From UBA4582 sp002389265 (GTDB lineage: Bacteria; Pseudomonadota; Gammaproteobacteria; Pseudomonadales; Azotimanducaceae): DNA of 64,000 nucleotides. Location of the stretch: assembly GCA_943788825.1 (NCBI GenBank), contig CALSRT010000009.1, positions 84,678-148,677 on the forward strand. Reading direction: 5' to 3'. Positions 16,723 through 26,895 of the stretch are shown piece by piece. The notes beneath the pieces were generated by a model. That model ran no database searches, was not told the DNA's origin, and saw nothing but the letters and a program-made list of their open reading frames with translations. Position 1 is the stretch's first letter. The number at the start of each line of letters is the position of its first letter. Made by a program: the position numbers and the translations under genes.

Positions 16723-19215
16723 TCAGGCGGCGGGTTCAGCGTCATCAACGGACTGAGTCAGGTGTCGGCGGACTAGCTGGCGAACATTCACCTTGATGTC
16801 CTCTTCAAGACTACCCTGTACGGTTTGTCTGAACAGTTTAAATGCTGGGTACAGACTTAATTGTTGCTGTTGATGACCGATAATCTGCCTGGCCTTCAAG
16901 GTTGCGATCAAAGTTGAAAATAATGACTTGTCAAAAAACTCAGGTGCGTTGATACCATAAAATACCGACAGTTGGTGCCCGATAGTCCCAGCGGTAGATT
17001 CCACTTCTCGTAATGTTAAATGGCTTCCATGCTCGAGTAACTCGCTGACGATAAAGAAGCGCTGCAGGGTCGGTTCGATGATACTACCGAGTTCCATAAG
17101 GTTTGCATAAGCGTCACTGGTCACCTCGGGACAGCTCAGTCGGCTACCGTCTCTATCAACTAACTGAATGCTCGCCAGAACGTCGACGATGCGACTGATC
17201 ACTACTGGCAGCTCAGACTCATCCCAGGGTAAGAAGAACTCTGCTCGTAAACAGGGGTAGAGTGTCTGGCAAGTGGTGCTCAAATCATCAAGGCAGTAAC
17301 CCTTTTGGATCAGGCGGGCGATGAGTGCAGGCAGAGCGAATACGTGAATCGTGTTGTTCCGGTAGTAGCTCAGTAGTATCGGCAAGGGTGACGGTGCACT
17401 CAAGACGCTGCCAAAAGATTCTTGGGTTCGCAAAATACCCGTGACTGCGACGGCCTCATCGATAATTGCATTGGCGGATAAGTCCGTGATCGAGAGATAA
17501 GGACCAGGCACCATGCCTTGCGCGACCTTGATTAGGGTGTTGACATGGTTGGCTAGCCGAGTCTCTTCGATATTTTGCCGAGGGGCAGAGAGCAAAATAG
17601 TAGCCACTAGGTTGACGGGATTAATTGCGGCCGCGGCGTTGATAGCTTGAGACAGTTGATTCGCCAGCAAACTACAGGTCCTGGCGAAATCAGCAGAGTC
17701 AACGGTGTCGACTTGTTGCCAGTTAGCGAGATGCTGGTCAAAAAAAGCGTGGAGATGGACGGGTTCGCCGAAATTCACGGTGACTTTGCCGAAAACATTC
17801 TTCAGTGACCCCAGGACCCTGAAAATATCCATAATGGACTCGTCTTTTTTTGCGGCGCCGGATAGTTCGTCGAGGTAAGTCGCATCTTCAAGGATTTTCT
17901 CGTAGCCAAAGTAGACGGGCATAAAACAGATCGGCTTTGAAGCATCGCGCTGAAAACTGCGCATGGTCATACTTAACATGCCCGTGCGAGGTTGTAGAGA
18001 ACGTCCGGTTCGACTCCGACCGCCTTCTATGAAATATTCAACCGAGTAGCCACGGGTAAACATCAAGTGCAGGTATTCATCGAACACCGCCTTGTAGAGT
18101 GCGTCACCTTGGAATGATCGGCGCATGAAAAACGCGCCAGCTCGTCGGAGTAAAGGCCCCACAATTGGCATATTGAGGTTTTTGCCTGCCGCGATATGCG
18201 GTGGACTCAAACCATTATGGTAAAGGACATAGGACAGCAGTAAATAATCGATGTGGCTACGGTGGCAGGGCACGTAGACAATTTCATGGTTCCTGGCCAG
18301 TTCTTTGACCTGGTTGATGTTGTTGATGTCCACCCCGTCATAAAGCTTGTTCCAAAGCCAGGTTAGAATGCCGTGGAAGAACCGGATAACTCGGTAGGAC
18401 TGGTGAGAAGCAATTTCATTGGCATACGCCAATGCTTTCTTTTCCACTTTGGTGACGGCGCCACGCTTGTGCCTGGCCTCTTTTTCGATCGCGGCGCGAA
18501 CGGCTGCACTGCTCATCATAGACTGAATCAAGGTTCGACGATGAGAAATGTCTGGGCCCAGAATCGCCTGCTTCTGCTGATTAAAGCGGACTCGCAGCAG
18601 CCGCAGCAGCTTCCGTTCATGCTTCTCATCAGCAGCAGAATCTGTCGTCAGCTCACTGAGATCAATCGCTTGACTGAATTGGACCAGGATATGTTTTGAA
18701 TGAAAGATGATGGCTAAGAGTTTTTTGAGGCGGCTGGTGACGGTCCAATTCTCAGAAAACAGGTGTTTAAACCAAGATCCCTCGCGGTCCGGCTGATGCC
18801 CCCAGAAGAGTGATACAGGGATCAGTTTAATGGGACGGGATTGCTCAGCCTGTTGCTCTAATAATTTTGTCAGTCGGCCCGTATACTGCCGCTGAGTTTT
18901 GCGGCCCAGTGCACCTTCAGGCTGGCCGAGGAAGAAGAATGCGCCTCGCTGTTGAGCTTGGCCGAGCGGGTCTGAGGGTCTTGGCAGGCCGGCGGCTTCG
19001 CAGGCCTTGTCGATGACCAATAGGTCGGCGATAGACCGGTACGGCAGGACATAACAAACGTCATCAAGCGTGTTTATCCCAAGAGTAGTCTCGTCACAGC
19101 CGAGAATAGTTGGCTTGATCCAGCTGAATAACAGTTTTTGTAAAACATGAAACTGACGGGCCTTGAGTCGGGTCATCAGCGATGCGCTGGGAGCCTCTCG
19201 ATTAACGTTTGCCAT
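16723..19215 (-). CDS. plsB: Glycerol-3-phosphate 1-O-acyltransferase
   Basis: Inner-membrane enzyme that adds the first acyl chain to glycerol-3-phosphate in phospholipid synthesis. The catalytic HX4D block appears as HRSHID about residue 320, followed by the glycerol-phosphate-binding GGRSRTGR and the PVYFGYEKI segment. About 830 residues is the usual PlsB size. The ATG at 19215 overlaps the end of gspD by 14 bases; an in-frame ATG at 19236 is also possible. It is the last gene of a minus-strand group with gspN-gspC-gspD, so envelope lipid synthesis and type II secretion may share a transcript. Confidence 0.96.
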   Translation of the reverse strand: MANVNREAPSASLMTRLKARQFHVLQKLLFSWIKPTILGCDETTLGINTLDDVCYVLPYRSIADLLVIDKACEAAGLPRPSDPLGQAQQRGAFFFLGQPEGALGRKTQRQYTGRLTKLLEQQAEQSRPIKLIPVSLFWGHQPDREGSWFKHLFSENWTVTSRLKKLLAIIFHSKHILVQFSQAIDLSELTTDSAADEKHERKLLRLLRVRFNQQKQAILGPDISHRRTLIQSMMSSAAVRAAIEKEARHKRGAVTKVEKKALAYANEIASHQSYRVIRFFHGILTWLWNKLYDGVDINNINQVKELARNHEIVYVPCHRSHIDYLLLSYVLYHNGLSPPHIAAGKNLNMPIVGPLLRRAGAFFMRRSFQGDALYKAVFDEYLHLMFTRGYSVEYFIEGGRSRTGRSLQPRTGMLSMTMRSFQRDASKPICFMPVYFGYEKILEDATYLDELSGAAKKDESIMDIFRVLGSLKNVFGKVTVNFGEPVHLHAFFDQHLANWQQVDTVDSADFARTCSLLANQLSQAINAAAAINPVNLVATILLSAPRQNIEETRLANHVNTLIKVAQGMVPGPYLSITDLSANAIIDEAVAVTGILRTQESFGSVLSAPSPLPILLSYYRNNTIHVFALPALIARLIQKGYCLDDLSTTCQTLYPCLRAEFFLPWDESELPVVISRIVDVLASIQLVDRDGSRLSCPEVTSDAYANLMELGSIIEPTLQRFFIVSELLEHGSHLTLREVESTAGTIGHQLSVFYGINAPEFFDKSLFSTLIATLKARQIIGHQQQQLSLYPAFKLFRQTVQGSLEEDIKVNVRQLVRRHLTQSVDDAEPAA

Positions 19216-21115
19216 CGAATAGATCCGAAATTGCATCTAACGGATCTCGTCCCTCAATTTGTACTTCCCATATACCGGAATACTTACGTTTGCTCATGTC
19301 CTTGACGTCTTCTTTGGTGGCGAGCACCGTGGGTCTCAGGAACACTAGTAGATTCTGCTTCTCTCGAATCTTGTTGCTGCTCTTGAATAAGCGGCCCAGG
19401 ATAGGAATATCTTTGAGCAACGGCACTCCAGAGCTGACGTCAGTGATCTTGTCTCGAATGAGCCCACCTAAGATGATGACTTCACGGTCGTCGGCCAGCA
19501 CTGTCGTGTCGATAGTGCGCTTGTTGGTAATCAAGTCGGCGCTGCCATCGCTGCCGATGGAAGCCAGGCTGGTCTTGTCAACTTCCGAAACCTCCTGATG
19601 GATCTCGAGGCGAACGAGGGCGCCGTCATGGACATGCGGCGTCACTTCCAGGGTCAGGCCCACATCTTCCCGTTGAATCGTTGTAAAGGGGTTGCTGGCG
19701 CCATTGCTACCGCTGGTTGTTGAGCCCGTGCGAAAAGGCACGTTCTGACCGACAACGATTTTAGCCTGTTCATTGTCCATGGTGGTGATACTGGGAGTGG
19801 ACAACAGGTTGACGTCAGAGTTAGCCGACAGTGCGCGAACGATGACGCCGAAGTTAACCCCGCTGCTGCGTTTAGCCGCAGCAAGTAGCGGTGTACTGCC
19901 CAGATCAGGGACGCTAGATAATTGGCCGTCACCCGCGGCAAGGTTTGCCAGGACGCTTGCCAACGTGCCTGATGGAGCGGTCACACCGACGGGCAAAGCG
20001 CTGCCAGAAACATCTCCAATCGCCAGTTCCGTGCCAAGGGTGCGGGTAAAATCAGAGGTGACCTCGACGATCGCCGCTTCTATGAGTACTTGCAGGCGGC
20101 GAATATCTAAACGCGCGATGATTTCTTTCAGCTCCGCCATGGTCGCCGGGTCGGCGCGGATAACCAAGGCATTGAGGGATTCATCGGCTTGAATGCTGGT
20201 GGCAATGGCCTGGCTCGCCGAGTCTTTCGGGCTTTTATCAGCGATTAGGTTTTTGAGAATTTCGGCGAGTTGCACCGCATCAGAGTGGGCCAGCCGGACC
20301 ACCTGAATGGTACCGCCACGGTTTGCGGGGACGTCTAGTTCGCCGACCAGCCTAGCCACCTTATCCAAGGTCTCGGGTTCACCCTTGATAATCAAACTGT
20401 TGGTTCGTTCGCTGGCGACAACCATCACGCGGTTGGGTCCCTTGGCGCCTTTGCCCATTTGTTCGGGTGCCAGTTGTTCTAGCAGGCTGACGACGTCTTC
20501 GATCCAGGCATTCTGGAGCCGGATAATGCGAGTCGTTGAATTATCCGCGATGTCGATTCGATTGATGATCTGGGTTAGTCGAGCGATGTTTTCTGCATGA
20601 TCACTGATGATCAAGGCGTTTGGCTCTGATAGGCCGGCAATATGACCATACTGGGGTATTAAAGGTCGGAGAATCTTAACCAGTTCATTCGAATCGGTAT
20701 TTTTAACGCTTAGCACCTGAGTCACCAATTCTTCGCCTGGATTCTCAGTGGAAAAATCCTGGGGATTACCACTCTGCTTGGCGAGGACCTGCTGAACGAT
20801 ACGAACCACATTGCCGGAAGGGACTGCTGCAAAACCATGGACCCGTAGGACCGCCAGAAACAATTCATAGACGGCGGGCGTATCCATGGAGGTATTGGAA
20901 ATGACAGTAACATTGCCTTTAACCCGGGGATCGACAATAAAACTCTTGCCGGTGATGGCGGATACCTGAGTCACAAACTCACGGATATCGGCATTTTTCA
21001 GATTGATTTTCCAGTTCTCTTGGCTCGCTGCCGGTAGCGACAGTACTAGCGACAGTAGTAGCAAGGTGCTGACGAAGGTTATCCTGAGGGTGAGTCTGTG
21101 TCCCATTGACAGCAT
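19202..21115 (-). CDS. gspD: Type II secretion system secretin GspD
   Basis: Outer-membrane secretin through which folded exoproteins leave the periplasm. A signal peptide ends near ASQENW; it is followed by the N0 domain (WKINLKNADIREFVTQVSAI) and repeated N1-N3 ring domains. The C-terminal secretin barrel carries VPLLKDIPILGRLFKS and a short tail. About 637 residues from the ATG at 21115; an upstream ATG at 21172 and one at 21106 are alternatives. It follows gspN and gspC. The other gsp genes (E-M) are not in the window. Confidence 0.95.
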   Translation of the reverse strand: MLSMGHRLTLRITFVSTLLLLSLVLSLPAASQENWKINLKNADIREFVTQVSAITGKSFIVDPRVKGNVTVISNTSMDTPAVYELFLAVLRVHGFAAVPSGNVVRIVQQVLAKQSGNPQDFSTENPGEELVTQVLSVKNTDSNELVKILRPLIPQYGHIAGLSEPNALIISDHAENIARLTQIINRIDIADNSTTRIIRLQNAWIEDVVSLLEQLAPEQMGKGAKGPNRVMVVASERTNSLIIKGEPETLDKVARLVGELDVPANRGGTIQVVRLAHSDAVQLAEILKNLIADKSPKDSASQAIATSIQADESLNALVIRADPATMAELKEIIARLDIRRLQVLIEAAIVEVTSDFTRTLGTELAIGDVSGSALPVGVTAPSGTLASVLANLAAGDGQLSSVPDLGSTPLLAAAKRSSGVNFGVIVRALSANSDVNLLSTPSITTMDNEQAKIVVGQNVPFRTGSTTSGSNGASNPFTTIQREDVGLTLEVTPHVHDGALVRLEIHQEVSEVDKTSLASIGSDGSADLITNKRTIDTTVLADDREVIILGGLIRDKITDVSSGVPLLKDIPILGRLFKSSNKIREKQNLLVFLRPTVLATKEDVKDMSKRKYSGIWEVQIEGRDPLDAISDLFDGKR

Positions 21116-21219
21116 AGTCTGGTGAAATCCCTTGAAAAGGCGAATGTTACTGTAATTCCCCGGATAACCCAACGATCATCAGTGGTATGCGCAACTTAGT
21201 GTTCAAGCTGTGTGCGGAT

Positions 21220-22167
21220 CTACTGTTCTGGAATGGGTACCGTGAGGAAGAATCGTCGATCATCTCGCTGGATCTCAACCCGAACGCGACGTTGCTCCAT
21301 AGCCTGGTCGATTAGTGCGCTGTCGCTGCGAACATCGCCTACAGGTGTGCCGTTGACTGACAGAATCATGTCACCCTCTTGAAGTCCGGCCTGCAGCATT
21401 TTCTGGGAGGGCAATTCATCGCTGATACGATAGCCACTAGCCTCGCCTTCACTCACGGCGCTGACGCCCAACTCGCTCAACAGACCTGCTGGGTCTGATT
21501 CGAGTCTGTCGCGATATTCATTGACAAAATTTTTCAGGTTAGCGCCGGGCTGGGCGACTGCAGTTCGCGGAGTGCGCTGCCGATCAGCAATGCGCTGCCT
21601 GATTTGGCTGAGTCTGGACGCTGGGTTATTGAATTCCACCGCGGGTTCCGGTGAGGCCGTCTCGTTGGCGCTGAATTGCTGACGTATGTTGCTATCGGAG
21701 AACATCAGTTTCTCGATTTGACCGCCGCGCTTAAGGAGGATGTGGTCATTCAATACAGCCTCAAGTACAGCGTTGCCAGGGAGTCGATCGCCAATGCTGA
21801 AGAGTTCGCCGTCTTTGCCCCGTTCCGCGACGATGGCGGTTGAATCTGCTGTCACTGTAGCTATAAAGACGCCTTGTAATTCCAGATTTAACCGGGTTTC
21901 CGGTGCCTCTGCGGCGACTACAACGTTAGATTGTTGGACGTCACCAAATAGGTTGAGTTTGGCAATGCTACTGGCTGGCTTACGGGGGCTTTCAACAGCG
22001 TTCCCAGCGGGTGCGACGATGCTCACAGGAGCCTTGTCATCCCAGTGCTCCAGCGCGAACAAGATGCCATTGGCCAGGCTCAGACCGATGACCATCGCCA
22101 TCACGACACCGATGGACGTGGCCAGTTGTCGCCGGTACTGCTGATAGAAAGCAACGATTGAATCCAA
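21220..22167 (-). CDS. gspC: Type II secretion system protein GspC
   Basis: Inner-membrane subunit that links the cytoplasmic-membrane platform to the GspD secretin. It has one N-terminal transmembrane helix (about residues 16-38), an HR domain (SSIAKLNLFGDVQ and VFIATVTADSTAIVAE), and a C-terminal PDZ domain (LQAGLQEGDMILSVNGTPVG). Length 315 is in the family range. It lies just before gspD on the same strand. Confidence 0.92.
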   Translation of the reverse strand: MDSIVAFYQQYRRQLATSIGVVMAMVIGLSLANGILFALEHWDDKAPVSIVAPAGNAVESPRKPASSIAKLNLFGDVQQSNVVVAAEAPETRLNLELQGVFIATVTADSTAIVAERGKDGELFSIGDRLPGNAVLEAVLNDHILLKRGGQIEKLMFSDSNIRQQFSANETASPEPAVEFNNPASRLSQIRQRIADRQRTPRTAVAQPGANLKNFVNEYRDRLESDPAGLLSELGVSAVSEGEASGYRISDELPSQKMLQAGLQEGDMILSVNGTPVGDVRSDSALIDQAMEQRRVRVEIQRDDRRFFLTVPIPEQ

Positions 22168-22200
22168 GTCAGTGCTCCAATAGGCGCCGTGGATAAAGGT

Positions 22201-22956
22201 TCAAAATAATTTTTCCTCCAGTGCCAGTGCGGTGTCATCGAGGCTGTCACTGGACGGCCAGGGTAGTTGGGCAAGCTTAAACAATCTAGCCTTTATAGCA
22301 ACCTTCACCCAGCCGTCTGGCTTGAGCAGCAGGCTGACTAATTGGGCATCCAGGCCATTCTTTTGCTGAGTCACAGCGAGACTGAAATCCTTGTCCTGCA
22401 GGCTGATATGGCCCTGTAAGGGCGGCAAGTTAATCAATCCTGTACCTCGAGGATCTGGGAATGTGAGCTGTCCCCCGGCCCAATTCAGCCGACCAGTGGC
22501 CGCGCTGAGCCCGGTCTGATTGACACCAAGTTGGATGTTTTCAAGGGTCACATCGCCGCTGGTTGAGAGGCCAAAGCGCGCGCCCAGTTGATTCAGGTAG
22601 TCGGGCTGCAGGGTGCCGCTGAGATGCTCTAGCACTATACTGGAGGGTTTCAAGGTCATGAGTGCCAGCAGCTGGTGTCCGGTGCCCGTTGCATTGATTT
22701 GCACAGGCAGGCCGCCCGCTAACAATCGGTGGCTTGCCAGTTGCCAAGTAACCCGACTGGGGGTGAAATCGCCAACGCGCAAGTCGGCTTGTCCATTCCA
22801 CAGGCTGCCTTCAATGTTCAATAGACTCAGAGCCGGCAAAACCTCAGCGGTTTTATCCTTAAACTGTGCCCAGACAAGGCTGGCAGGTAGATACGTGATC
22901 AGGAATCCGAGGAATGCGACGAGACCGATGCTGGTATAGAGTAGGCTTCTGCGCAT
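22201..22956 (-). CDS. gspN: Type II secretion system protein GspN
   Basis: Accessory T2SS protein of about 251 residues with one N-terminal transmembrane helix (about residues 7-30) and a periplasmic beta-rich domain. The stretch LSLLNIEGSLWNGQA is typical of GspN. Its ATG overlaps the stop of the preceding gene (TGATG), and it is followed by gspC and gspD. GspN occurs only in some T2SS clusters and its exact role is unclear. Confidence 0.85.
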   Translation of the reverse strand: MRRSLLYTSIGLVAFLGFLITYLPASLVWAQFKDKTAEVLPALSLLNIEGSLWNGQADLRVGDFTPSRVTWQLASHRLLAGGLPVQINATGTGHQLLALMTLKPSSIVLEHLSGTLQPDYLNQLGARFGLSTSGDVTLENIQLGVNQTGLSAATGRLNWAGGQLTFPDPRGTGLINLPPLQGHISLQDKDFSLAVTQQKNGLDAQLVSLLLKPDGWVKVAIKARLFKLAQLPWPSSDSLDDTALALEEKLF

Positions 22957-23330
22957 CAAACGAACCAGTTAACGATGGTTTCGCCGACAGCCGTAAATCG
23001 ACGCCAGCCCTGCTCATCGTTACCGTCCCAGCCGCCATTGCTGCAGCGAGTCTCTAAGCCCAATGCCTGCCACGCGGCCAGGGCGCAATCGCGGTCAGTT
23101 GCCCATGGAGTTTGGTCGGACTTGAACCAGACTGAGGTATATCCACCTTTAACGGCGTTCTCAACGATCACGCAAGATTGGCCATTAGCCAACGTGATGT
23201 TGGTAGTGGTGCCTCGGGTCGCGCACGTGATGGGGCCCATGAGGCTATTCAGCCAGGCTTGCAGATCGGCTAAGTCAGGTCGCTTGATATAGATTTCGAT
23301 ATCGGGGAAGGCTTGCGTGGCGTCGCTCAT
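22956..23330 (-). CDS. Conserved-looking small protein, function unknown
   Basis: A 124-residue soluble protein without signal peptide or membrane helix. It reads well as a compact alpha/beta domain with a conserved-looking block TPWATDRDCALAAWQALG and a Trp-rich end. I recognise the type as an uncharacterised protein encoded next to dapE in related bacteria, but assign no function. The ATG overlaps the dapE stop (TGATG), and its own stop overlaps gspN, so it is translated between the two. Confidence 0.75.
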   Translation of the reverse strand: MSDATQAFPDIEIYIKRPDLADLQAWLNSLMGPITCATRGTTTNITLANGQSCVIVENAVKGGYTSVWFKSDQTPWATDRDCALAAWQALGLETRCSNGGWDGNDEQGWRRFTAVGETIVNWFV

Positions 23331-24496
23331 CAAGTTTCTTCGCCCACAAGCCGCTGGAGAATGTCGCTGTATATATGTGACAACTCAATGAGGTCAGCGG
23401 TCGCCACGCACTCGTTGATCTTGTGGATCGTATTATTCCGTGGCCCTAATTCGATGACTTGTGTTCCTGTAGGCGCAATGAACCGGCCGTCAGATGTACC
23501 GCCGGAGGTGGACAATTCGGTGACGATGCCAAGGCGAGCCGCGAGCACTTCTTGTACGGCTGGAATTAGCTCGCCGCCACTGGTCAGGAAGGGGAGCCCA
23601 GACAGAGACCAGTTGATCTCATAGTCAACGCCATGGTCCTGTAACAGTGTCTCCGTGCGCTGTCGCAGAGACGCTTCACTAGAGGCCGTCGAAAACCGAA
23701 AATTCAGCAGCAGGTTCATCTCTCCAGGAATCACATTGTTGGCTCCGGTGCCGCTATGGATATTCGAGATCTGCAAAGACGTAGGGGGAAAAGCGTCATT
23801 GCCGGCATCCCATTCGATATCTACCAGTTTCGCCAGTGCCGGCAAGGCCGAGTGAATCGGATTCAGTGCCTCGGTGGGATAGGCCACATGGCCCTGTACC
23901 CCCTTGATGGACAACTGCGCGTTGAGTGAGCCCCGTCTGCCACAGCGAACCACATCACCGAGCAGGAGATTGCTGGAAGGCTCGCCCACCAGACACCAGT
24001 CGATATGGGTGCCGCGGTTTTGTAGCTCCTCCATCACTCGGCGCGTACCATTCAGCGCCACAGCTTCTTCGTCACTGGTGATCAAGAAGCCGATAGTGCC
24101 GGGGTGATCAGCGTGCGTTGCCAGAAAGCGCTGGCACGCTGTGAGCATGGCGGCTAATGAGCCTTTCATATCTGCTGCGCCGCGGCCGAATAGTAAGCCG
24201 TCTTTGATGGTTGGCGCGAAGGGCGGGGTATGCCAGTCATCGAGGGGCCCGGGTGGTACAACATCGGTGTGGCCTGCGAAGACAAACAGTGGTGCGCCAT
24301 CGCCGTGGAGTGCCCACAGGTTATCCACGTCGCCGAAGGGCATGGATTCGATGCGAAAACCGAGCGCGCTAAGATAGTCAGCCATCAGCCCCTGACAACC
24401 TGCGTCGTCAGGGGAGACCGACTCGGCACGGATGAGTTGCTGTGCCAGAGCCAGGGTCTCAGCGTCGAGGCGGGCGGGATTAGATTCAGTGCTCAT
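23330..24496 (-). CDS. dapE: Succinyl-diaminopimelate desuccinylase
   Basis: Zinc enzyme of the succinylase branch of lysine and meso-diaminopimelate synthesis. M20-family ligands are visible: FAGHTDVVPPG, GAADMKGSLAA and the catalytic SDEEAVAL. The C-terminal metal His is in GPRNNTIHKINE. Length 388 is slightly above the usual 375. It lies directly downstream of dapD, the enzyme two steps earlier in the pathway. Confidence 0.96.
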   Translation of the reverse strand: MSTESNPARLDAETLALAQQLIRAESVSPDDAGCQGLMADYLSALGFRIESMPFGDVDNLWALHGDGAPLFVFAGHTDVVPPGPLDDWHTPPFAPTIKDGLLFGRGAADMKGSLAAMLTACQRFLATHADHPGTIGFLITSDEEAVALNGTRRVMEELQNRGTHIDWCLVGEPSSNLLLGDVVRCGRRGSLNAQLSIKGVQGHVAYPTEALNPIHSALPALAKLVDIEWDAGNDAFPPTSLQISNIHSGTGANNVIPGEMNLLLNFRFSTASSEASLRQRTETLLQDHGVDYEINWSLSGLPFLTSGGELIPAVQEVLAARLGIVTELSTSGGTSDGRFIAPTGTQVIELGPRNNTIHKINECVATADLIELSHIYSDILQRLVGEET

Positions 24497-24514
24497 CAGT
24501 GCTATCTACCTGAA

Positions 24515-25540
24515 CTAGTTATGGGTATGCAGGGCCGGATTCAATTGAATGGCCTTACTGTTAGTTCGACATTCCACAGCGCCGGTGAGGGAATTGCGAA
24601 TAAACAGCATATCCGACTGTCCCGCCAGATCTCTGGCTTTGACCGTTTGAACGGTCTTTTTGTTTTCGTCCAAGACGTGGACCCGCGTGCCGGCAGTAAT
24701 GTACAGGCCAGCCTCGATAATGCAGCGATCGCCGAGGGGTATGCCGGTACCGGCATTGGCGCCGATCAAGCAATCTCGACCGATAGACAGAATCAGTTTA
24801 CCGCCGCCTGAAAGTGTGCCCATAGTGCTGGCGCCGCCACCCAGGTCGCTACCAGCATGCATCACCACGCCCTGTGACAATCGACCCTCGACCATATTGG
24901 GGCCTTCTGTGCCGGCATTGAAGTTGATAAAACCCTCATGCATGACGGTTGTGCCTTCACCCAGATAAGCGCCCAGTCTAACCCGTGCCGAATGGGATAT
25001 GCGCACACCGCTGGGTACCACATAGTTGGTCATCTTCGGGAACTTGTCGACTGCAGAAACCTCTAGCTGTTCGCCCCGAACCCTCGCTAGGGTCTGGGCT
25101 TCGGCGAGCTCTTCGGGATCGATGGCGCCGAGATTGGTCCAGGCAATAGTCGGCAATTGGGCAAAGATGCCGGTGAGGTTGATTTCGTTCGGCTGAACGT
25201 GACGATGGGATAGTAGATGTAACTTCAAGTAGGCCTCTGGTGTCGAGGCTAAGGCGGTATCTTGCTCGATCAGCGTGATTACCAGGGGGCGCACCGCATT
25301 CGTTAAGCTGTCGACAACGACCTGCTGCTCGGCAGTCAGCAGTGGCCGTAATTTTGGCAGAAGTGCTGCTGGCAGTTCAATGGTGGTATTACCACCGGCA
25401 TAACCAAGTACGCCAGCCAGCGCCTCAATCTCTGTCTGGGCAGGTTTGAAAACCGGCTTCGGATAGTAAACCTCTAACCATTCGCCTTTGCGGTTCTGAG
25501 TGCCGATGCCGATGGCATAACTGAAAAAATCTGTGCTCAT
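24515..25540 (-). CDS. dapD: 2,3,4,5-tetrahydropyridine-2,6-dicarboxylate N-succinyltransferase
   Basis: Succinylates tetrahydrodipicolinate in lysine and diaminopimelate synthesis. The 341-residue length, start SYAIGIGTQNRKGEWLEVYYP and left-handed hexapeptide repeats (residues about 175-300) fit the long Pseudomonas-type DapD rather than the 274-residue E. coli type. It is followed after 18 bases by dapE. The 140 bases separating it from dapC show no gene. Confidence 0.95.
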   Translation of the reverse strand: MSTDFFSYAIGIGTQNRKGEWLEVYYPKPVFKPAQTEIEALAGVLGYAGGNTTIELPAALLPKLRPLLTAEQQVVVDSLTNAVRPLVITLIEQDTALASTPEAYLKLHLLSHRHVQPNEINLTGIFAQLPTIAWTNLGAIDPEELAEAQTLARVRGEQLEVSAVDKFPKMTNYVVPSGVRISHSARVRLGAYLGEGTTVMHEGFINFNAGTEGPNMVEGRLSQGVVMHAGSDLGGGASTMGTLSGGGKLILSIGRDCLIGANAGTGIPLGDRCIIEAGLYITAGTRVHVLDENKKTVQTVKARDLAGQSDMLFIRNSLTGAVECRTNSKAIQLNPALHTHN

Positions 25541-25680
25541 AGTAGTATCCTGTGACGCTTATGTTGAGTTCGATGGTGCGTACGGGAGCTTCGTCGCTGT
25601 ACGCCATTTGATGTAAATACTGTTGATCTGCTCGCGGTCGTTTCTAGTGAGATGACCTCATGATTTGTCTGTTGATATTG

Positions 25681-26895
25681 CTATAGGTATTTTCGGTGTT
25701 GCATGAAGCTCCGCAGTCGACCGGCAGCCTCCACGCACTCATCCAACGTCGCCACCAGGGCCAATCTAACTCGGTCCTGACCAGGGTTGGCACCGTCTAC
25801 AACCCTTGATAGATAACTGCCCGGCAACACCTTGATGTTGGCGCGGGCCAGCAACCGTTGGGCGAACTGCTCATCGTTGACCGGGGTCTGTGGCCACAAA
25901 TAAAAACTGGCAGTCGGCTGCGTCATGGGCCAGACGTCCTGCAGTATCTCGCCCACTGCGGCATACTTCTGCCGATAGCTTGCTCGATTGTTGATGACGT
26001 GTTGTTCGTCATCCCATGCCGCGATACTCACCCTTTGATGATGGACTGACATGGCCGAGCCGTGGTACGTGCGGTACAACAAAAACGCGCGAATCAGTTC
26101 AGCATCACCACAGGCGTAGCCTGACCGCAGCCCAGGCAGGTTGGAGCGTTTCGACAGGCTATTGAAGGCAATGCAGTTTTTATAGTCGTGCCGGCCCATA
26201 GCACAGGCGGCCTCTAGTAATCCGGATGGTGGTGCCAGTTCGTCAGCGTAAATTTCCGAGTAGCATTCGTCTGACGCTATCACGAAATCATATTCATCGG
26301 AGAGTCGAATCAAGGATTGCATATCCTCAATCGAGGCGACAGCGCCCGTTGGATTCCCCGGCGTACACAAATAGAGTAAGGAACATTTTTGCCATTGCGC
26401 TTCAGTGACAACGGAGAAGTCCGGTAAATAGTCAGTCGCTGCAGTACAGGGTACATATACTGGCGTGCTACCCGCGAGCAAAGCGGCGCCTTCGTAGATC
26501 TGATAAAAGGGATTGGGCATCAACGTACAGCTCTGTGCTCGGCTGTCGATCACGGTTTGCGCAATGGCGAACAATGCTTCACGGCTGCCAGTAACGGGCA
26601 AGACCTGGGTTTCCGGGTCAATCGGGCTCGCAGCCAGGTTAAAGCGCCGATTAACGAAGTTTGCTATGGATGCTCGCAGTTCAGGTATACCACGGGTCGG
26701 CGGGTAGGTTCCAAGGCCTTGGACAACACTGGTCTGCTCGAGATATTTGGCGATAATAAAGTCGGGGGCTGGATGTTTGGGTTCTCCCAGCGACAAAGCG
26801 ATAAACGCGTGCTCCGGCGCAGGCGTAATGTCAGCCAATAAGCGGTTGAGTCGTTCAAAGGGGTAGGGCTTGAGTAGTTCGAGCTGTTTATTCAT
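25681..26895 (-). CDS. dapC: Succinyldiaminopimelate aminotransferase
   Basis: PLP class-I aminotransferase that converts N-succinyl-2-amino-6-ketopimelate to succinyl-DAP. The PLP Lys is in FNSLSKRSNLPGLRSGY; the cofactor motif CTPGNPTGAV precedes it. The ATG at 26895 overlaps the glnD stop (ATGA), which argues against an upstream in-frame ATG inside glnD. About 404 residues. Its place with dapD and dapE supports the dapC call over other aminotransferases. Confidence 0.92.
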   Translation of the reverse strand: MNKQLELLKPYPFERLNRLLADITPAPEHAFIALSLGEPKHPAPDFIIAKYLEQTSVVQGLGTYPPTRGIPELRASIANFVNRRFNLAASPIDPETQVLPVTGSREALFAIAQTVIDSRAQSCTLMPNPFYQIYEGAALLAGSTPVYVPCTAATDYLPDFSVVTEAQWQKCSLLYLCTPGNPTGAVASIEDMQSLIRLSDEYDFVIASDECYSEIYADELAPPSGLLEAACAMGRHDYKNCIAFNSLSKRSNLPGLRSGYACGDAELIRAFLLYRTYHGSAMSVHHQRVSIAAWDDEQHVINNRASYRQKYAAVGEILQDVWPMTQPTASFYLWPQTPVNDEQFAQRLLARANIKVLPGSYLSRVVDGANPGQDRVRLALVATLDECVEAAGRLRSFMQHRKYL

